Below the pieces are notes generated by a model, which ran no database searches, was not told the origin of the DNA, and worked only from the letters and a program-made list of their open reading frames with translations. From assembly GCA_964486075.1 (NCBI GenBank), contig CAZALU010000004.1, positions 1-64,000 on the forward strand: a stretch of DNA of 64,000 nt. The letters are read 5' to 3'. The position numbers were made by a program, and so were the translations under genes. The DNA is from JAHIJO01 sp964486075. Lineage in GTDB: Bacteria; Verrucomicrobiota; Kiritimatiellia; JAAZAB01. Below, piece after piece: positions 26,062 through 34,935 of the stretch; the first letter of the stretch is position 1, and every line of letters starts with the position of its first letter.

Positions 26062-27318
26062 ATGACAAACGAATCCCAAAACCAGCTCATCCGCCAGGCG
26101 CGCAGCAAGTTTGCGGCCATTGCCGGCGCTTTTTCCTTCGGGGTGTTCAACGATAATTTCTACAAGCAGGCCGTCCTGATCCTGGCCGTGGCGATTGGCA
26201 GCACTTCCATGCAAGGTTATGCGCTGGCGGTGTTCACCTTTCCATTTCTGCTCTTTGCGGCGCCGGCCGGCTGGCTCTCCGACCGGTTCGCCAAGCGACA
26301 CGTGATCATCAGTTGCAAATGGCTGGAATTATTGGCCATGGTGCTGGGCGCCATCGGCGTCATGACCGGTCGCTGGCCGCTGATTTTCGGCATGCTGGCC
26401 GTAATGGGATTCCAAGCGACGCTTTTCAGCCCGGCGCTGAACGGGTCCATCCCGGAATTGTATCCAGTCGGCTACGTCATCCGCGCCAATGCTTTTTTAC
26501 GGATGGCCTCAACCTCTTCCATTCTCCTGGGCGTTGCGCTGTCGGGGATCGTGCTTGACCGGCCCGGCTACATAATGGGAGTCGAAGCCGGCCGCTACTA
26601 TGTGGGCGTCAGTGTCCTGGGCGTGGCCTTGGTGGGGCTGCTTCTGAGCTATGGTGCCCCTTTCAAGCCTCCGGCTTGTGCCAGCCGGCCTTTTCCATGG
26701 GCTGGTCCGTGGGATACGCTGAAGAGCATGCGTGAGATCCTGCGCGATAAACTGCTTACCATCGGATTGGCGGCCGATGTCTTCATCTGGTTCGCGGGCT
26801 CGATTCAGATCCTGATTATTAATCCTTTGGGGATCCAGCAATTCCAGCTCAGTAAAACCGCGACCAGTTTTTTGATCGTGACACAGCTGCTGGGGATCGT
26901 TATCGGCGGGCTGGCCAGCCCCAAGCTGGTGACGCCGGAGCGCTGGCACCGGATTTTGCCGTCGTCCGGAATCGGCATGGGCCTGGTCATGCTCGCGATG
27001 GCCGCGCTGCCGCTGCTGCCGGAGGCATTCATCCTGCCGACGCTATACGGCTTGATAGCCATGGCCGGGCTCTTCGGTGGAATGTTTCTGATCCCGGTGG
27101 AAAGTTTTCTGCAGATTCGGGCGGATCCGACGAAGAAAGGCGAAGTCTGGGCCACCGCCAATTTCGCCGTGTTCACTGGCATACTCCTTTCCGGGCCGTT
27201 ATCCAACTTGATGCATGTCTTGTGGCAGCCGACCACTTCCATGGGGATCATCGGTCTGTTCACGCTGGCGCTGAGCCTGGTCTTGTGGGCCGTGATCCGA
27301 CGTACGCGCTGGGAATGA
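26062..27318 (+). CDS. MFS carrier, LplT-like (lysophospholipid flippase)
   Basis: 418 residues with about 12 membrane segments. The first loop motif FSFGVFNDNFYKQAVL and the loop WLSDRFAKRHVI (the MFS A-motif region) resemble LplT, which moves lysophosphatidylethanolamine across the inner membrane. In E. coli lplT forms an operon with aas. Here an SGNH hydrolase and an Aas-like fusion protein follow within 1 kb, which supports the same role. The gene starts 3 nt after the sugar kinase, so a sugar carrier is the alternative reading. A small self-complementary stretch (CAAGCCTCCGGCTTG, about 26668) lies in the central cytoplasmic loop. Confidence 0.7.
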   Translation: MTNESQNQLIRQARSKFAAIAGAFSFGVFNDNFYKQAVLILAVAIGSTSMQGYALAVFTFPFLLFAAPAGWLSDRFAKRHVIISCKWLELLAMVLGAIGVMTGRWPLIFGMLAVMGFQATLFSPALNGSIPELYPVGYVIRANAFLRMASTSSILLGVALSGIVLDRPGYIMGVEAGRYYVGVSVLGVALVGLLLSYGAPFKPPACASRPFPWAGPWDTLKSMREILRDKLLTIGLAADVFIWFAGSIQILIINPLGIQQFQLSKTATSFLIVTQLLGIVIGGLASPKLVTPERWHRILPSSGIGMGLVMLAMAALPLLPEAFILPTLYGLIAMAGLFGGMFLIPVESFLQIRADPTKKGEVWATANFAVFTGILLSGPLSNLMHVLWQPTTSMGIIGLFTLALSLVLWAVIRRTRWE

Positions 27319-27464
27319 AAGGCAGGATGAGGATTCAAGTGTTCAGGCAGAGGGGGTGAGTTCCAAGGATGTGATATTGCACTATGGAGTCCATCTCCCA
27401 TGACTACCGTTCCCGACCGCATAAATGCCGTTAACCATTACGAAAGTAATCGAGGAAACACATT

Positions 27465-28082
27465 ATGAATAAGACAGCATCCGGGTTGGTTGCCAACTTG
27501 GAGGCGGGCCGGAAGCAGACTATCGTATGCTACGGGACAAGCCTGACGGCGGGCGGAGCATGGTTGCAACAACTGGCGGCGGAGTGCGAGCTCCGTTATC
27601 CAGGGCGAGCTACGGTAATCAACAGCGGAGAGGGCTCGATGTGGTCCAAGTGGGGAGTCGATAATCTGGATGAGCGGGTACTCGCCAAGAAGCCCGATAC
27701 GGTTTTTATCGAATTCTCTATCAACGACGCCTTTCTGGAATATAAAACGTCCGTGCCCCAGGCGCGTGCCAATTTGATCAATATGATAGAGCGCATTATC
27801 GCGGCGTATGAATCATGCGCGATTATCCTGCTGATCATGAACCCGCCGATCGGGGTGCACCTGGAAGCGCGACCGGCAATCGAGGCCTACAACCAGATGT
27901 ATCGTGAAGTCGCGGCGCAGCGGCATTTGACGCTCATCGATCATTACCCCAATTGGCAGAAGATGCTGCAGAACGAGCCGGCACTATTTTCGGCCTATGT
28001 GCCCGACGGCATCCATCCCAACGTCGCAGGCTGTCAGGTTGTCATTACGCCGGCCATTCTGCGAGGGTTGGGAATGGAATGA
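27465..28082 (+). CDS. SGNH/GDSL hydrolase
   Basis: 205 residues, ATG with GAGGAAA upstream. The four SGNH blocks are visible: CYGTSLTAGG (nucleophile Ser), VINSGEGS (block II), EFSINDAF (block III Asn) and PDGIHPNVAG (Asp and His). It has no signal peptide, so it is probably cytoplasmic. Family members include lysophospholipases, thioesterases and acetyl-esterases. Its place between an LplT-like carrier and an Aas-like fusion protein suggests action on lysophospholipid or acyl groups; this is inference only. Confidence 0.8.
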   Translation: MNKTASGLVANLEAGRKQTIVCYGTSLTAGGAWLQQLAAECELRYPGRATVINSGEGSMWSKWGVDNLDERVLAKKPDTVFIEFSINDAFLEYKTSVPQARANLINMIERIIAAYESCAIILLIMNPPIGVHLEARPAIEAYNQMYREVAAQRHLTLIDHYPNWQKMLQNEPALFSAYVPDGIHPNVAGCQVVITPAILRGLGME

Positions 28083-28304
28083 TCGCTGGCAGCTATGATG
28101 GACTGTAGGGCGGGCAGGTTACCGGGCAGCCGCCCATACGCGTCAACCTGATTAATGAGGAAGATAGAGGACAGGCGCATCGTCTTAAGGATAAGCCGTA
28201 CCACTATGAAGACACAAAGGTGGATCGCGTTGTCTCTAACGCGCTTTCAGTTTGGGACGGCACAGGGAATTGGCAGGCACGCGTAAGGACCGGGGAATAC
28301 ACCC

Positions 28305-31067
28305 ATGATGAACATGCTCTGCTGGCTGACGCAAATCATTCTGCGCTTGCGGTACCGCATCCGTCTGGCGGGTCTGGAGGATATCGCGGTCAGGGGGACG
28401 CAGGGCATTCTGTTCCTGCCCAATCATCCCGCGCTGATCGATCCGGTGATGATTGTGACGGCCCTGCGCCGCCGGTTCGGGCCGCTGGTCCTGGCCGATA
28501 GGGACCGGGTCAACATTCCCGTGATCCGTCATCTGTTTGCCCGCCTGGGCGTGCTACCGATCCCGGATCCTGCGCAGTGCGGCGTTGCCGGAAGGGCAGC
28601 GATCGAGCAGGCCATTCAGGATTGTATCCGCGCCGTCCGGCGCGGAGACAACCTTCTGTTCTGGCCGGCGGGCCGGATTTACCGGAGTCGGCTTGAGGAC
28701 CTGGGCGGTAACAGCCTTTTAGAAACCTTGGTCAAGGCTGCGCCGGATATCCGTGTGGTGCTGGTCCGGACCCGCGGGTTGTGGGGGAGTCGGTTCGGGA
28801 GCGCGCCAGCCGGCGCGCCGCAGATGGGCCGAGTTTTTCTGAAGGGTGCGGCCGCTCTCCTGGCCAACGGCCTATTTTTTCTGCCCCGCCGGGAAGTATC
28901 CATTGAACTGACCGAACCCGCCGACCTGCCGCGCGATGCTGATAGAGCCGGGCTGAACCGGTACCTGGAGGCATTTTACAACCAGTCCGCACCGTCCAAC
29001 ACTTACGTGCCTTATTTCTTCTGGGAACGTGGCGGAACGCGAACTGTGCCGGAGCCGGTTGCCGGGCGAATGGACGGAGAAGAGGAGGATGTTTCAGACG
29101 CGACACGGGAAATAGTGGTCGCCCACCTCAAGGAAGTCAGTGGTGTGCGAGTCATCAAGGACACCGCTCATCTGGCGCGCGATTTGAGCATGGATAGCCT
29201 GGTGCGCGCGGAACTTGCTCCATGGCTGGAGCAGGAATTCGGGTTTGCCGTGGCGGAGATAGAATCTCTGCAAACCGTTTCCGACGTGTTGCTGGCGGCC
29301 CAAGGAGTTGTGCGGGCCGTCGGACCAATCACGCTCAAGCCGATTCCCGCCAGGTGGTTTGGCCTTCAATCCGAACGCAATCCTTCAATCCCGGACGGCC
29401 ACGACGGAGCGTGGCCCTCCAACAATCAGTCCAAACGGCTGCGTTCTTGGTGGAGCGACGCGCTCTGTCGAATCCGTCCTGATTTTTTCAAGTGTTGCTC
29501 CCGTGCCGATTCGACATTCCCGCTGGTCCCGGAAGGCGTCACTCTGACGGAGGTGTTTTTGGCGCAAGCCCGGCGTTGTCCGGGCCAGCCGGCCATGGCC
29601 GACCAGATGCGCGGGGTGCTGACCTATCGCGACATCCTTACAGCCATCATGGCGTTGAAGCCGGCGTTGACGGCGTTGGAAGGTGAATACCTCGGCATCA
29701 TGTTGCCGGCTTCGACGGGTGCTGCCGTCGTCTATCTGGCGGCGTTGTTTGCGGGTAAAATCCCGGTGATGGTCAATTGGACCTCCGGCGCCGACACGAT
29801 CGTTCGCTCTCTGGACCTGCTTGGCGTTAGACGCATCGTCACGGCGCAGGCCTTGATCGCCCGACTTGCGGCGCAAGGCATCGATCTTTCTGCGATCCAT
29901 GATCGGCTGGTGCCGATGGAAGAAATCGGACGCCGGATAACCTGGCTCGCCAAACTCGCCGCCTGGCTTGGCGCGCGGCTCAAGCCGGGTTCGCTGGGTA
30001 AGGGGACGGTTCAGAAAACAGCGGTTGTGTTGTTTACCAGCGGATCGGAAAGTTTTCCCAAGGCCGTGCCCCTGACCCATGCGAATATTTTAGCCAATAT
30101 CCGGGATGTTGCCGGTTTTTATCAGTTTTTGCCGACGGATCGCATGCTTGGAATGCTGCCGCCCTTTCATTCCTTCGGCCTGACCTGTTCCATGCTGTTT
30201 CCGCTGTGCGCCGGATTGCGGGTGGTGTTCCATCCCAACCCGACCGAGGGCGCCCACCTGGCGCGGATTATCGAGGCTTATGGTGTCAGCCTGCTAATCG
30301 GCACCCCTACTTTCCTAAACGGCATCATCCGCGTCGCCGAGGATCGACAGTTAAAAACCTTGCGTAAGGTGGTGGCCGGCGCCGAAAAATGCCCGGCGAA
30401 AGTTTATGAAGCCGTTAGCCACCGCTGGCCGCACCTGGCGATTCTGGAGGGCTACGGCATTACCGAATGCTCGCCCGTGGTTGCCGTTAATGATGAGTAC
30501 GATCCTCAGCCCGGCACCATTGGCAAGGCGTTGCCGTCGGTGGAGTATGTCATCCGCGCGATGGAGGGTGGGGGACGTGTGGCACCGGGCCAGCCGGGCA
30601 TGCTGCTGGTGCGTGGGCCAAGCATTTTCGAAGGCTACCTGCATTATGACGGCCCGTCGCCGTTCGAGGAGTTCGAGGGTAAGTCCTGGTACCGGACCGG
30701 CGACCTGGTAAAGGAAGGGGCCGGTGGGGTGTTGACGTTTACAGGGCGCTTGAAGCGTTTTATCAAGTTGGGCGGCGAGATGATTTCCCTGCCGGCTATC
30801 GAAGACGTGCTGGTGCGCGCCTTTGCGTCCGGCGCGGAACAGGCCGAAGGCCAGACGCTGGCGGTGGAGGGCGCGCCGGTCGAAACCAATCCGGATATCG
30901 TCCTCTTCGCCACCCGGGACATCGGCCGTGACGAAGCCAACCGGGCGATCCGTGCCGCGGGGCTTTCCCCGCTGCACAACATCCGCCATATCCGACGGGT
31001 ACAGGCGATCCCGGTGCTGGGCACAGGCAAGACCGACTATCGCGCCCTGCGTGCCATGCTTGGCTAG
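28305..31067 (+). CDS. Fused PlsC acyltransferase - ACP - acyl-activating enzyme (Aas-like)
   Basis: 920 residues. Residues 1-230 form a PlsC domain with the H-x4-D motif (NHPALID, H41-D46) and WPAGRIYR. Residues about 262-335 look like an acyl carrier protein: the motif LSMDSLVRAEL holds a candidate phosphopantetheine serine, S298. Residues about 410-920 form an AMP-binding ligase with FTSGSESFPKAVPLTH (577-592), GYGITECSPVV (716-726), YRTGDLV and a C-terminal GTGKTDYR lysine. E. coli Aas has PlsC and ligase domains and uses a separate ACP; here an ACP seems built in. The enzyme would activate a fatty acid and reacylate lysophospholipid. A 28-nt palindromic repeat encodes DGHDGAWPSN (364-373) in the linker. 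Start ATG at 28305; ATG 28314 is also possible. Confidence 0.87.
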   Translation: MMNMLCWLTQIILRLRYRIRLAGLEDIAVRGTQGILFLPNHPALIDPVMIVTALRRRFGPLVLADRDRVNIPVIRHLFARLGVLPIPDPAQCGVAGRAAIEQAIQDCIRAVRRGDNLLFWPAGRIYRSRLEDLGGNSLLETLVKAAPDIRVVLVRTRGLWGSRFGSAPAGAPQMGRVFLKGAAALLANGLFFLPRREVSIELTEPADLPRDADRAGLNRYLEAFYNQSAPSNTYVPYFFWERGGTRTVPEPVAGRMDGEEEDVSDATREIVVAHLKEVSGVRVIKDTAHLARDLSMDSLVRAELAPWLEQEFGFAVAEIESLQTVSDVLLAAQGVVRAVGPITLKPIPARWFGLQSERNPSIPDGHDGAWPSNNQSKRLRSWWSDALCRIRPDFFKCCSRADSTFPLVPEGVTLTEVFLAQARRCPGQPAMADQMRGVLTYRDILTAIMALKPALTALEGEYLGIMLPASTGAAVVYLAALFAGKIPVMVNWTSGADTIVRSLDLLGVRRIVTAQALIARLAAQGIDLSAIHDRLVPMEEIGRRITWLAKLAAWLGARLKPGSLGKGTVQKTAVVLFTSGSESFPKAVPLTHANILANIRDVAGFYQFLPTDRMLGMLPPFHSFGLTCSMLFPLCAGLRVVFHPNPTEGAHLARIIEAYGVSLLIGTPTFLNGIIRVAEDRQLKTLRKVVAGAEKCPAKVYEAVSHRWPHLAILEGYGITECSPVVAVNDEYDPQPGTIGKALPSVEYVIRAMEGGGRVAPGQPGMLLVRGPSIFEGYLHYDGPSPFEEFEGKSWYRTGDLVKEGAGGVLTFTGRLKRFIKLGGEMISLPAIEDVLVRAFASGAEQAEGQTLAVEGAPVETNPDIVLFATRDIGRDEANRAIRAAGLSPLHNIRHIRRVQAIPVLGTGKTDYRALRAMLG
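29395..29422. repeat. 28-nt palindromic repeat inside the acyltransferase/ligase gene
   Basis: ACGGCCACGA, then CGGAGC, then GTGGCCCTCCAA. It is identical in 26 of 28 positions to 44685-44712, a non-coding stretch before the TPR gene. It is read in frame and falls between the ACP and ligase domains. Confidence 0.75.
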
Positions 31068-31126
31068 ATTAAACATCGTTTTGAATGTGAATGCGGATTT
31101 TAGTGTTCAGTAAATAAGGGGGGAGC

Positions 31127-32038
31127 ATGTATCAGATTAACCAGCAAAGCCAAGCTGCGCAGACCACCTCGCTTTCTTCCTCGTTTGTGTCCTGCCTGAT
31201 CCCTGCGTATAACGAAGGTCGCAATATTGGCCGCGTTCTGGAAGTGGTGTGTAAATTATCGTTGTTGGATGAAATCATCGTGCTGGATGACGGCTCCTCG
31301 GACGATACGGCTGCAGTCGTGAGCCGGTATCAACAAAAAACCAAAGCCTTAAAAATATTGGCTTCTGCGGTCAATTGCGGCAAAACCGCTACGATCCGAC
31401 GCGGTGTGCAAGCTTGTCGCGGAGACTTGGTTGTCATCATAGATTCGGACCTGATCAATTTAACACCACACAATGTCGGCGAATTAGTTGCGGCGATTAC
31501 AGATCAAGCCTGCGACCTGGCCATCCTGGACCGGGCCGGCGATCGGAAAGCTATCTGGGGTTGGACGAATTGCGCCCGGTTCTTTGGCGGGGAACGAGCT
31601 TTTCGCAAGCGGGATTTCCTGCAAATAGAATTCTCTGAACGAGGCGGATTTTTGCTGGAAATAATCATGAATTTGTATTTTATCCGAAGCCGTAAAAAAA
31701 TAAAAACTATTTTTTGCGACAACCTGTTCACCGTACACGATTATCATAAACGCGGGTTATGGCAGGGCGTGCAACATTATTGGCAAATCAGCAGAGACAT
31801 ACTGGCGGTCTCCGGGGTGATCGATTTCTTGAAACAAGTCTACCACATCGAGGAGGACCGCTTGGCACGATTGTACCGCTGGCAAGAGCGGCCTTGCCTC
31901 AAACCTGTGACCTTTCTGATGATCCCGCTCGCCGGGCTGTGTTACGGCTGGCTGACCTTCCTGCAATTAAATTGCGCCGGGCTCGCCCCCAAACGGCGTA
32001 AAAACCAGCCCGCCCCAAGCGGCGACCTTGTCCGATAG
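31127..32038 (+). CDS. Glycosyltransferase, family 2
   Basis: 303 residues with a strong ribosome site (GGGGGGAGC before ATG). It has a GT-A fold of GT2 type: VSCLIPAYNEGRNIGRVL, VLDDGSSDDT, and the metal-binding DSD in VVIIDSDLINL. The C-terminal 40 residues contain one hydrophobic segment (MIPLAGLCYGWLTFLQLN) that could anchor it. It resembles dolichol-phosphate-mannose-synthase-like and glucosyl-3-phosphoglycerate-synthase-like enzymes, but donor and acceptor cannot be told. It lies 59 nt after the acyltransferase/ligase gene. Confidence 0.82.
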   Translation: MYQINQQSQAAQTTSLSSSFVSCLIPAYNEGRNIGRVLEVVCKLSLLDEIIVLDDGSSDDTAAVVSRYQQKTKALKILASAVNCGKTATIRRGVQACRGDLVVIIDSDLINLTPHNVGELVAAITDQACDLAILDRAGDRKAIWGWTNCARFFGGERAFRKRDFLQIEFSERGGFLLEIIMNLYFIRSRKKIKTIFCDNLFTVHDYHKRGLWQGVQHYWQISRDILAVSGVIDFLKQVYHIEEDRLARLYRWQERPCLKPVTFLMIPLAGLCYGWLTFLQLNCAGLAPKRRKNQPAPSGDLVR

Positions 32039-32073
32039 AGCTGATTTGATATCGGCTATATTTTTGGCTAGAA

Positions 32074-33285
32074 ATGTTAAAAATTATACATGTGGATATG
32101 GACGCCTTTTATGCGGCCATCGAAGCCCTGGACCATCCGGAATGGCGCGGGCTGCCCCTGGTCGTCGGGGCGGCGCCGGATCGACGCGGGGTGGTCTCCA
32201 CCTGTTCCTACGAGGCCCGGCGGTATGGCATTCATTCCGCCATGCCGTCGCGGACCGCCGGCAAATTATGTCCGCAGGCCGTATTCGTGGCGCCTCGCAT
32301 GGAACGCTATGGCGAAATTTCCTCGCAGATCATGGCGATTTTTGAGGAGTTTACACCACTGATTGAGCCGCTCTCGCTGGACGAGGCTTTTCTGGATGTC
32401 AGCGGGGCGCTGCGCATATTCGGAGACGCGCTGAGCATTGCCGGAGAATTGAAGAGGCGCATCAAGACCCGGCTGGGCTTGACGGCCTCGGTGGGAATCG
32501 CTTTTAATAAGTTCCTGGCCAAGATGGCCAGTGATATGAATAGGCCCGACGGCTTGACCGTGGTTCCCGTGGCCGAGCCGGAAATCATGGCTTTCCTGGC
32601 CCCGCTCCCGGCAACCAAAATGTGGGGAATCGGTAAAGTCACCGGCACTCGTCTGGCCAAGGCAGGCATCCGGAGAATTGGTCAATTACAGGCCCTTGAT
32701 GTTGAAAAATTGGGGCGTCTGTTCGGCAAAGCGCGGGCGGTCGAAATGTATGACCTGGTCCGGGGCCGCGATCACCGGCCCGTCATAACCCATTGGGAAG
32801 AAAAAAGCATTTCCAATGAACACACGTTTGCCGATGATGAAAGCGATCTGGAATTGGTCCGTCAGCGCCTGTTAGAGCTGGTCGAGGAAGTTGGCCGACG
32901 TTTGCGCCAAGCCTGTAAACTGGCCGGGACAGCTCAGATCAAATTACGCTTTGGCGATTTTTCAACCATCACCCGGCAAAAATCTTTTGCAACACCGATT
33001 AATAGTGATCGCCGACTGATTGCCTGCGCGTTGGCCTTGTTCGAGCGGGAGTGTGTACAACGGCCCATCCGACTGGTGGGGTTCGGTGTGAGCAATCTTG
33101 CGGCACCGGACCGGGATGTTCCGGCACAGCAATTCCTGTTTGCGGAATTAGCCGGCAAAGGACTGGATGACCGAAACCAGCGGCTGGACCGGGCGGTGGA
33201 TGCGTTGCGTGGTTCCTTTGGCAGCTCTGCTGTTCAACGCGGGAAACAGGCAAGCGTTTGTGCGGATCCTGAAAGGCAACCATGA
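32074..33285 (+). CDS. dinB: DNA polymerase IV (Y-family)
   Basis: 403 residues. It carries out translesion DNA synthesis. The catalytic acids are D8 (HVDMDAFYA) and D103/E104 (LSLDEAFLDVSG), at the same positions as in E. coli DinB. TCSYEARRYGIHSAMPS and ASVGIAFNKFLAKMASD are family motifs. A little-finger domain follows from about 240. The ribosome site is weak. Its stop overlaps the ATG of the next gene (ATGA at 33282-33285), which couples their translation. No LexA-type box was recognised upstream. Confidence 0.95.
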   Translation: MLKIIHVDMDAFYAAIEALDHPEWRGLPLVVGAAPDRRGVVSTCSYEARRYGIHSAMPSRTAGKLCPQAVFVAPRMERYGEISSQIMAIFEEFTPLIEPLSLDEAFLDVSGALRIFGDALSIAGELKRRIKTRLGLTASVGIAFNKFLAKMASDMNRPDGLTVVPVAEPEIMAFLAPLPATKMWGIGKVTGTRLAKAGIRRIGQLQALDVEKLGRLFGKARAVEMYDLVRGRDHRPVITHWEEKSISNEHTFADDESDLELVRQRLLELVEEVGRRLRQACKLAGTAQIKLRFGDFSTITRQKSFATPINSDRRLIACALALFERECVQRPIRLVGFGVSNLAAPDRDVPAQQFLFAELAGKGLDDRNQRLDRAVDALRGSFGSSAVQRGKQASVCADPERQP

Positions 33286-34283
33286 ATATCGAGGAACCCG
33301 TAAAACCTAATCCGGTCCGCGCGCTGTGCTTGTTCTCGGGCGGACTGGACAGCCAGCTGGCGATTCGAGTCTTGCAAGAACAGGGGATCGAGACGCGGGC
33401 CGTTGCCTTCCAGAGTTTGTTTTTCGATGTATCGCGAGCGGAGGCCGCGGGCCGGCGTTTAAACGTTCCCGTCCTGGTGGAGGAGTTTACCCCGGCCATC
33501 GTGGCCCTCGTGCGTCATCCGCCGCACGGATTCGGATCCGGCCTTAATCCATGCATAGACTGTCATATCGCGATGATCCGTCGCGCCGGTGAGCTTTTGC
33601 CCGGGCAGGGTTGTCATTTTATCGCCACCGGCGAGGTGTTGAACCAGCGACCCATGTCCCAGAACCGGAAAGCTCTGGATCTGATCGCGCGAGAATGTGG
33701 TTATGCCGACCGTCTGCTACGTCCGCTGAGTGCGAAACTGCTCCCGGAAACGGAATTGGAAAAGTTGGGCTGGATCGACCGCGAGCGTTTGTGTGCCATC
33801 GAGGGACGCAGCCGCCGGGCGCAAGTTGTGCTGGCTATAAAAATGGGGGTGTTGGAATATCCCCAGCCTGCGGGGGGCTGTCTGCTGACCGACCCCGGCT
33901 ACGCCAGGCGTCTCAAGAACCTGAAAGAACACGAGGGACTCGAGTCGGTGGACGATATCGCCCGGTTGAAGATCGGACGGCATTTCCGGCTCGGTGCCGC
34001 ACGGCTTATTGTCGGACGCGACCAGGGCGAGAATATCAAACTGAGCGACTTGGTCCGGCCGTCGGAGTTTTCTCTGCGGACGCTAAATTGCCCCGGTCCG
34101 ATCGGTCTTTTGACGGGCAATGCGTCGGCGGCGGAAATCAGGTGCGCGACGGAAATCTGCGCCCGCTACAGTGATTGTCCGCCAGCCGGCACAGTTGAGA
34201 TAGAGGTGCGCTCGAACGGCATAGCACAGACAATTATAGCGCGCCCATCTCTGCACGCCGTAGTAGAGTCCCTGCGAATTTGA
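33282..34283 (+). CDS. PP-loop sulfurtransferase-like protein (ThiI/MnmA-like)
   Basis: 333 residues. The N-terminal PP-loop ATPase motif is LFSGGLDSQLA (residues 17-27). A Cys pair in LNPCIDCHIAM and ATGEVLNQRPMSQNRKAL follow. The residues YPQPAGGCLLTD and the C-terminal domain (RHFRLGAARLIVGRDQGEN) resemble the NFACT-R-like tail seen in a family annotated as tRNA thiolation or thiouridylase proteins. The likely role is ATP-dependent tRNA thiolation, with the exact tRNA position unknown. It is translationally coupled to dinB. It is shorter than ThiI and lacks a recognisable THUMP or rhodanese domain. Confidence 0.75.
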   Translation: MNIEEPVKPNPVRALCLFSGGLDSQLAIRVLQEQGIETRAVAFQSLFFDVSRAEAAGRRLNVPVLVEEFTPAIVALVRHPPHGFGSGLNPCIDCHIAMIRRAGELLPGQGCHFIATGEVLNQRPMSQNRKALDLIARECGYADRLLRPLSAKLLPETELEKLGWIDRERLCAIEGRSRRAQVVLAIKMGVLEYPQPAGGCLLTDPGYARRLKNLKEHEGLESVDDIARLKIGRHFRLGAARLIVGRDQGENIKLSDLVRPSEFSLRTLNCPGPIGLLTGNASAAEIRCATEICARYSDCPPAGTVEIEVRSNGIAQTIIARPSLHAVVESLRI

Positions 34284-34779
34284 GGTGCAGGCAATCTCTT
34301 CATAATCATGCTATTAGCATCATCCCTGGACTTTTATTCCTCCGTGTTCATATAAAATAAGAAAGTCGATCGACGTTCTTATCTTATATGAAGGCGACTC
34401 CGGATGGCCGGGGCTGTGGCTTGAACAAAGGCCTTTTCAGCCAATCTGTTGCATCTGCCGCGCAAGGTGGCAGTAGGAACCGGCCATAATGAATTGCCGG
34501 CACAAACAAAAGAGGGGGTAGACAAGAGCGGGCATTTATGCGATGCTGCTAATCGTTGTTTTGGATGTGGCATGATGCCTGCCTGTGACGGGCGCGGCAG
34601 CAGGGCCATGCGAAAAACGCGGAGCGTAGGTTGAAGGGTAGTTAGTGTACGTGTCGGGGGTGGTATAGACTTTCAACTTACAAACCGCACCACACCGCAA
34701 CGCAGATTGTTAGAAGCAGCCTTGCGGAGGGGTGCGAGAGCCTAAATAGTACGTCTAAAATTTCATCGAGGGGAATCTC
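34284..34779. other. Intergenic region with long palindrome
   Basis: 496 nt before the small basic protein. It contains a 44-nt near-perfect palindrome (34348-34391). Further on there is G-rich DNA without a recognised gene, then the ribosome site GAGGGG just before 34780. No tRNA or known RNA was seen. Confidence 0.45.
34348..34391. repeat. 44-nt near-perfect palindrome
   Basis: TCATATAA, ATAAGAA and TCGA on the left pair with TCGA, TTCTTAT and TTATATGA on the right; three positions are mismatched. The centre is TCGATCGA. It lies 65 nt after the PP-loop gene and has no T-tract. It could be an operator, a repeat, or the end structure of the dinB transcript. Confidence 0.6.
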
Positions 34780-34935
34780 ATGTCTCAACATGTCAGCCTG
34801 AAATCAGCCAATAAAATCAGGGCCCAGCGCAATGTTTTGAAACGGTTTGAGCGCATCGATCTGCTACGGGCGCGCGGCAAATGGAAAGAAGGGGATCGGG
34901 CCTATGGACTCCCCAAAACCAAGCCCCAGGTCTAG
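34780..34935 (+). CDS. Chlamydiae/Verrucomicrobia-type small basic protein
   Basis: 51 residues: starts MSQHVSLKSANKIRAQRNVL, continues KRFERIDLLRARGKWKEGDR, ends YGLPKTKPQV. This matches the small basic protein family known from Chlamydiae, Verrucomicrobia and relatives (start MSQH.SL, then KR.VLKRFER, KWKEGD, GLPKTK). The function of the family is unknown; it is very basic and may bind nucleic acid or ribosomes. A ribosome site GAGGGG stands 7 nt before the ATG. The 3' end overlaps the start of the pseudouridine synthase by 32 nt in a different frame, which suggests tight co-expression. It is the best lineage marker in the window. Confidence 0.88.
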   Translation: MSQHVSLKSANKIRAQRNVLKRFERIDLLRARGKWKEGDRAYGLPKTKPQV

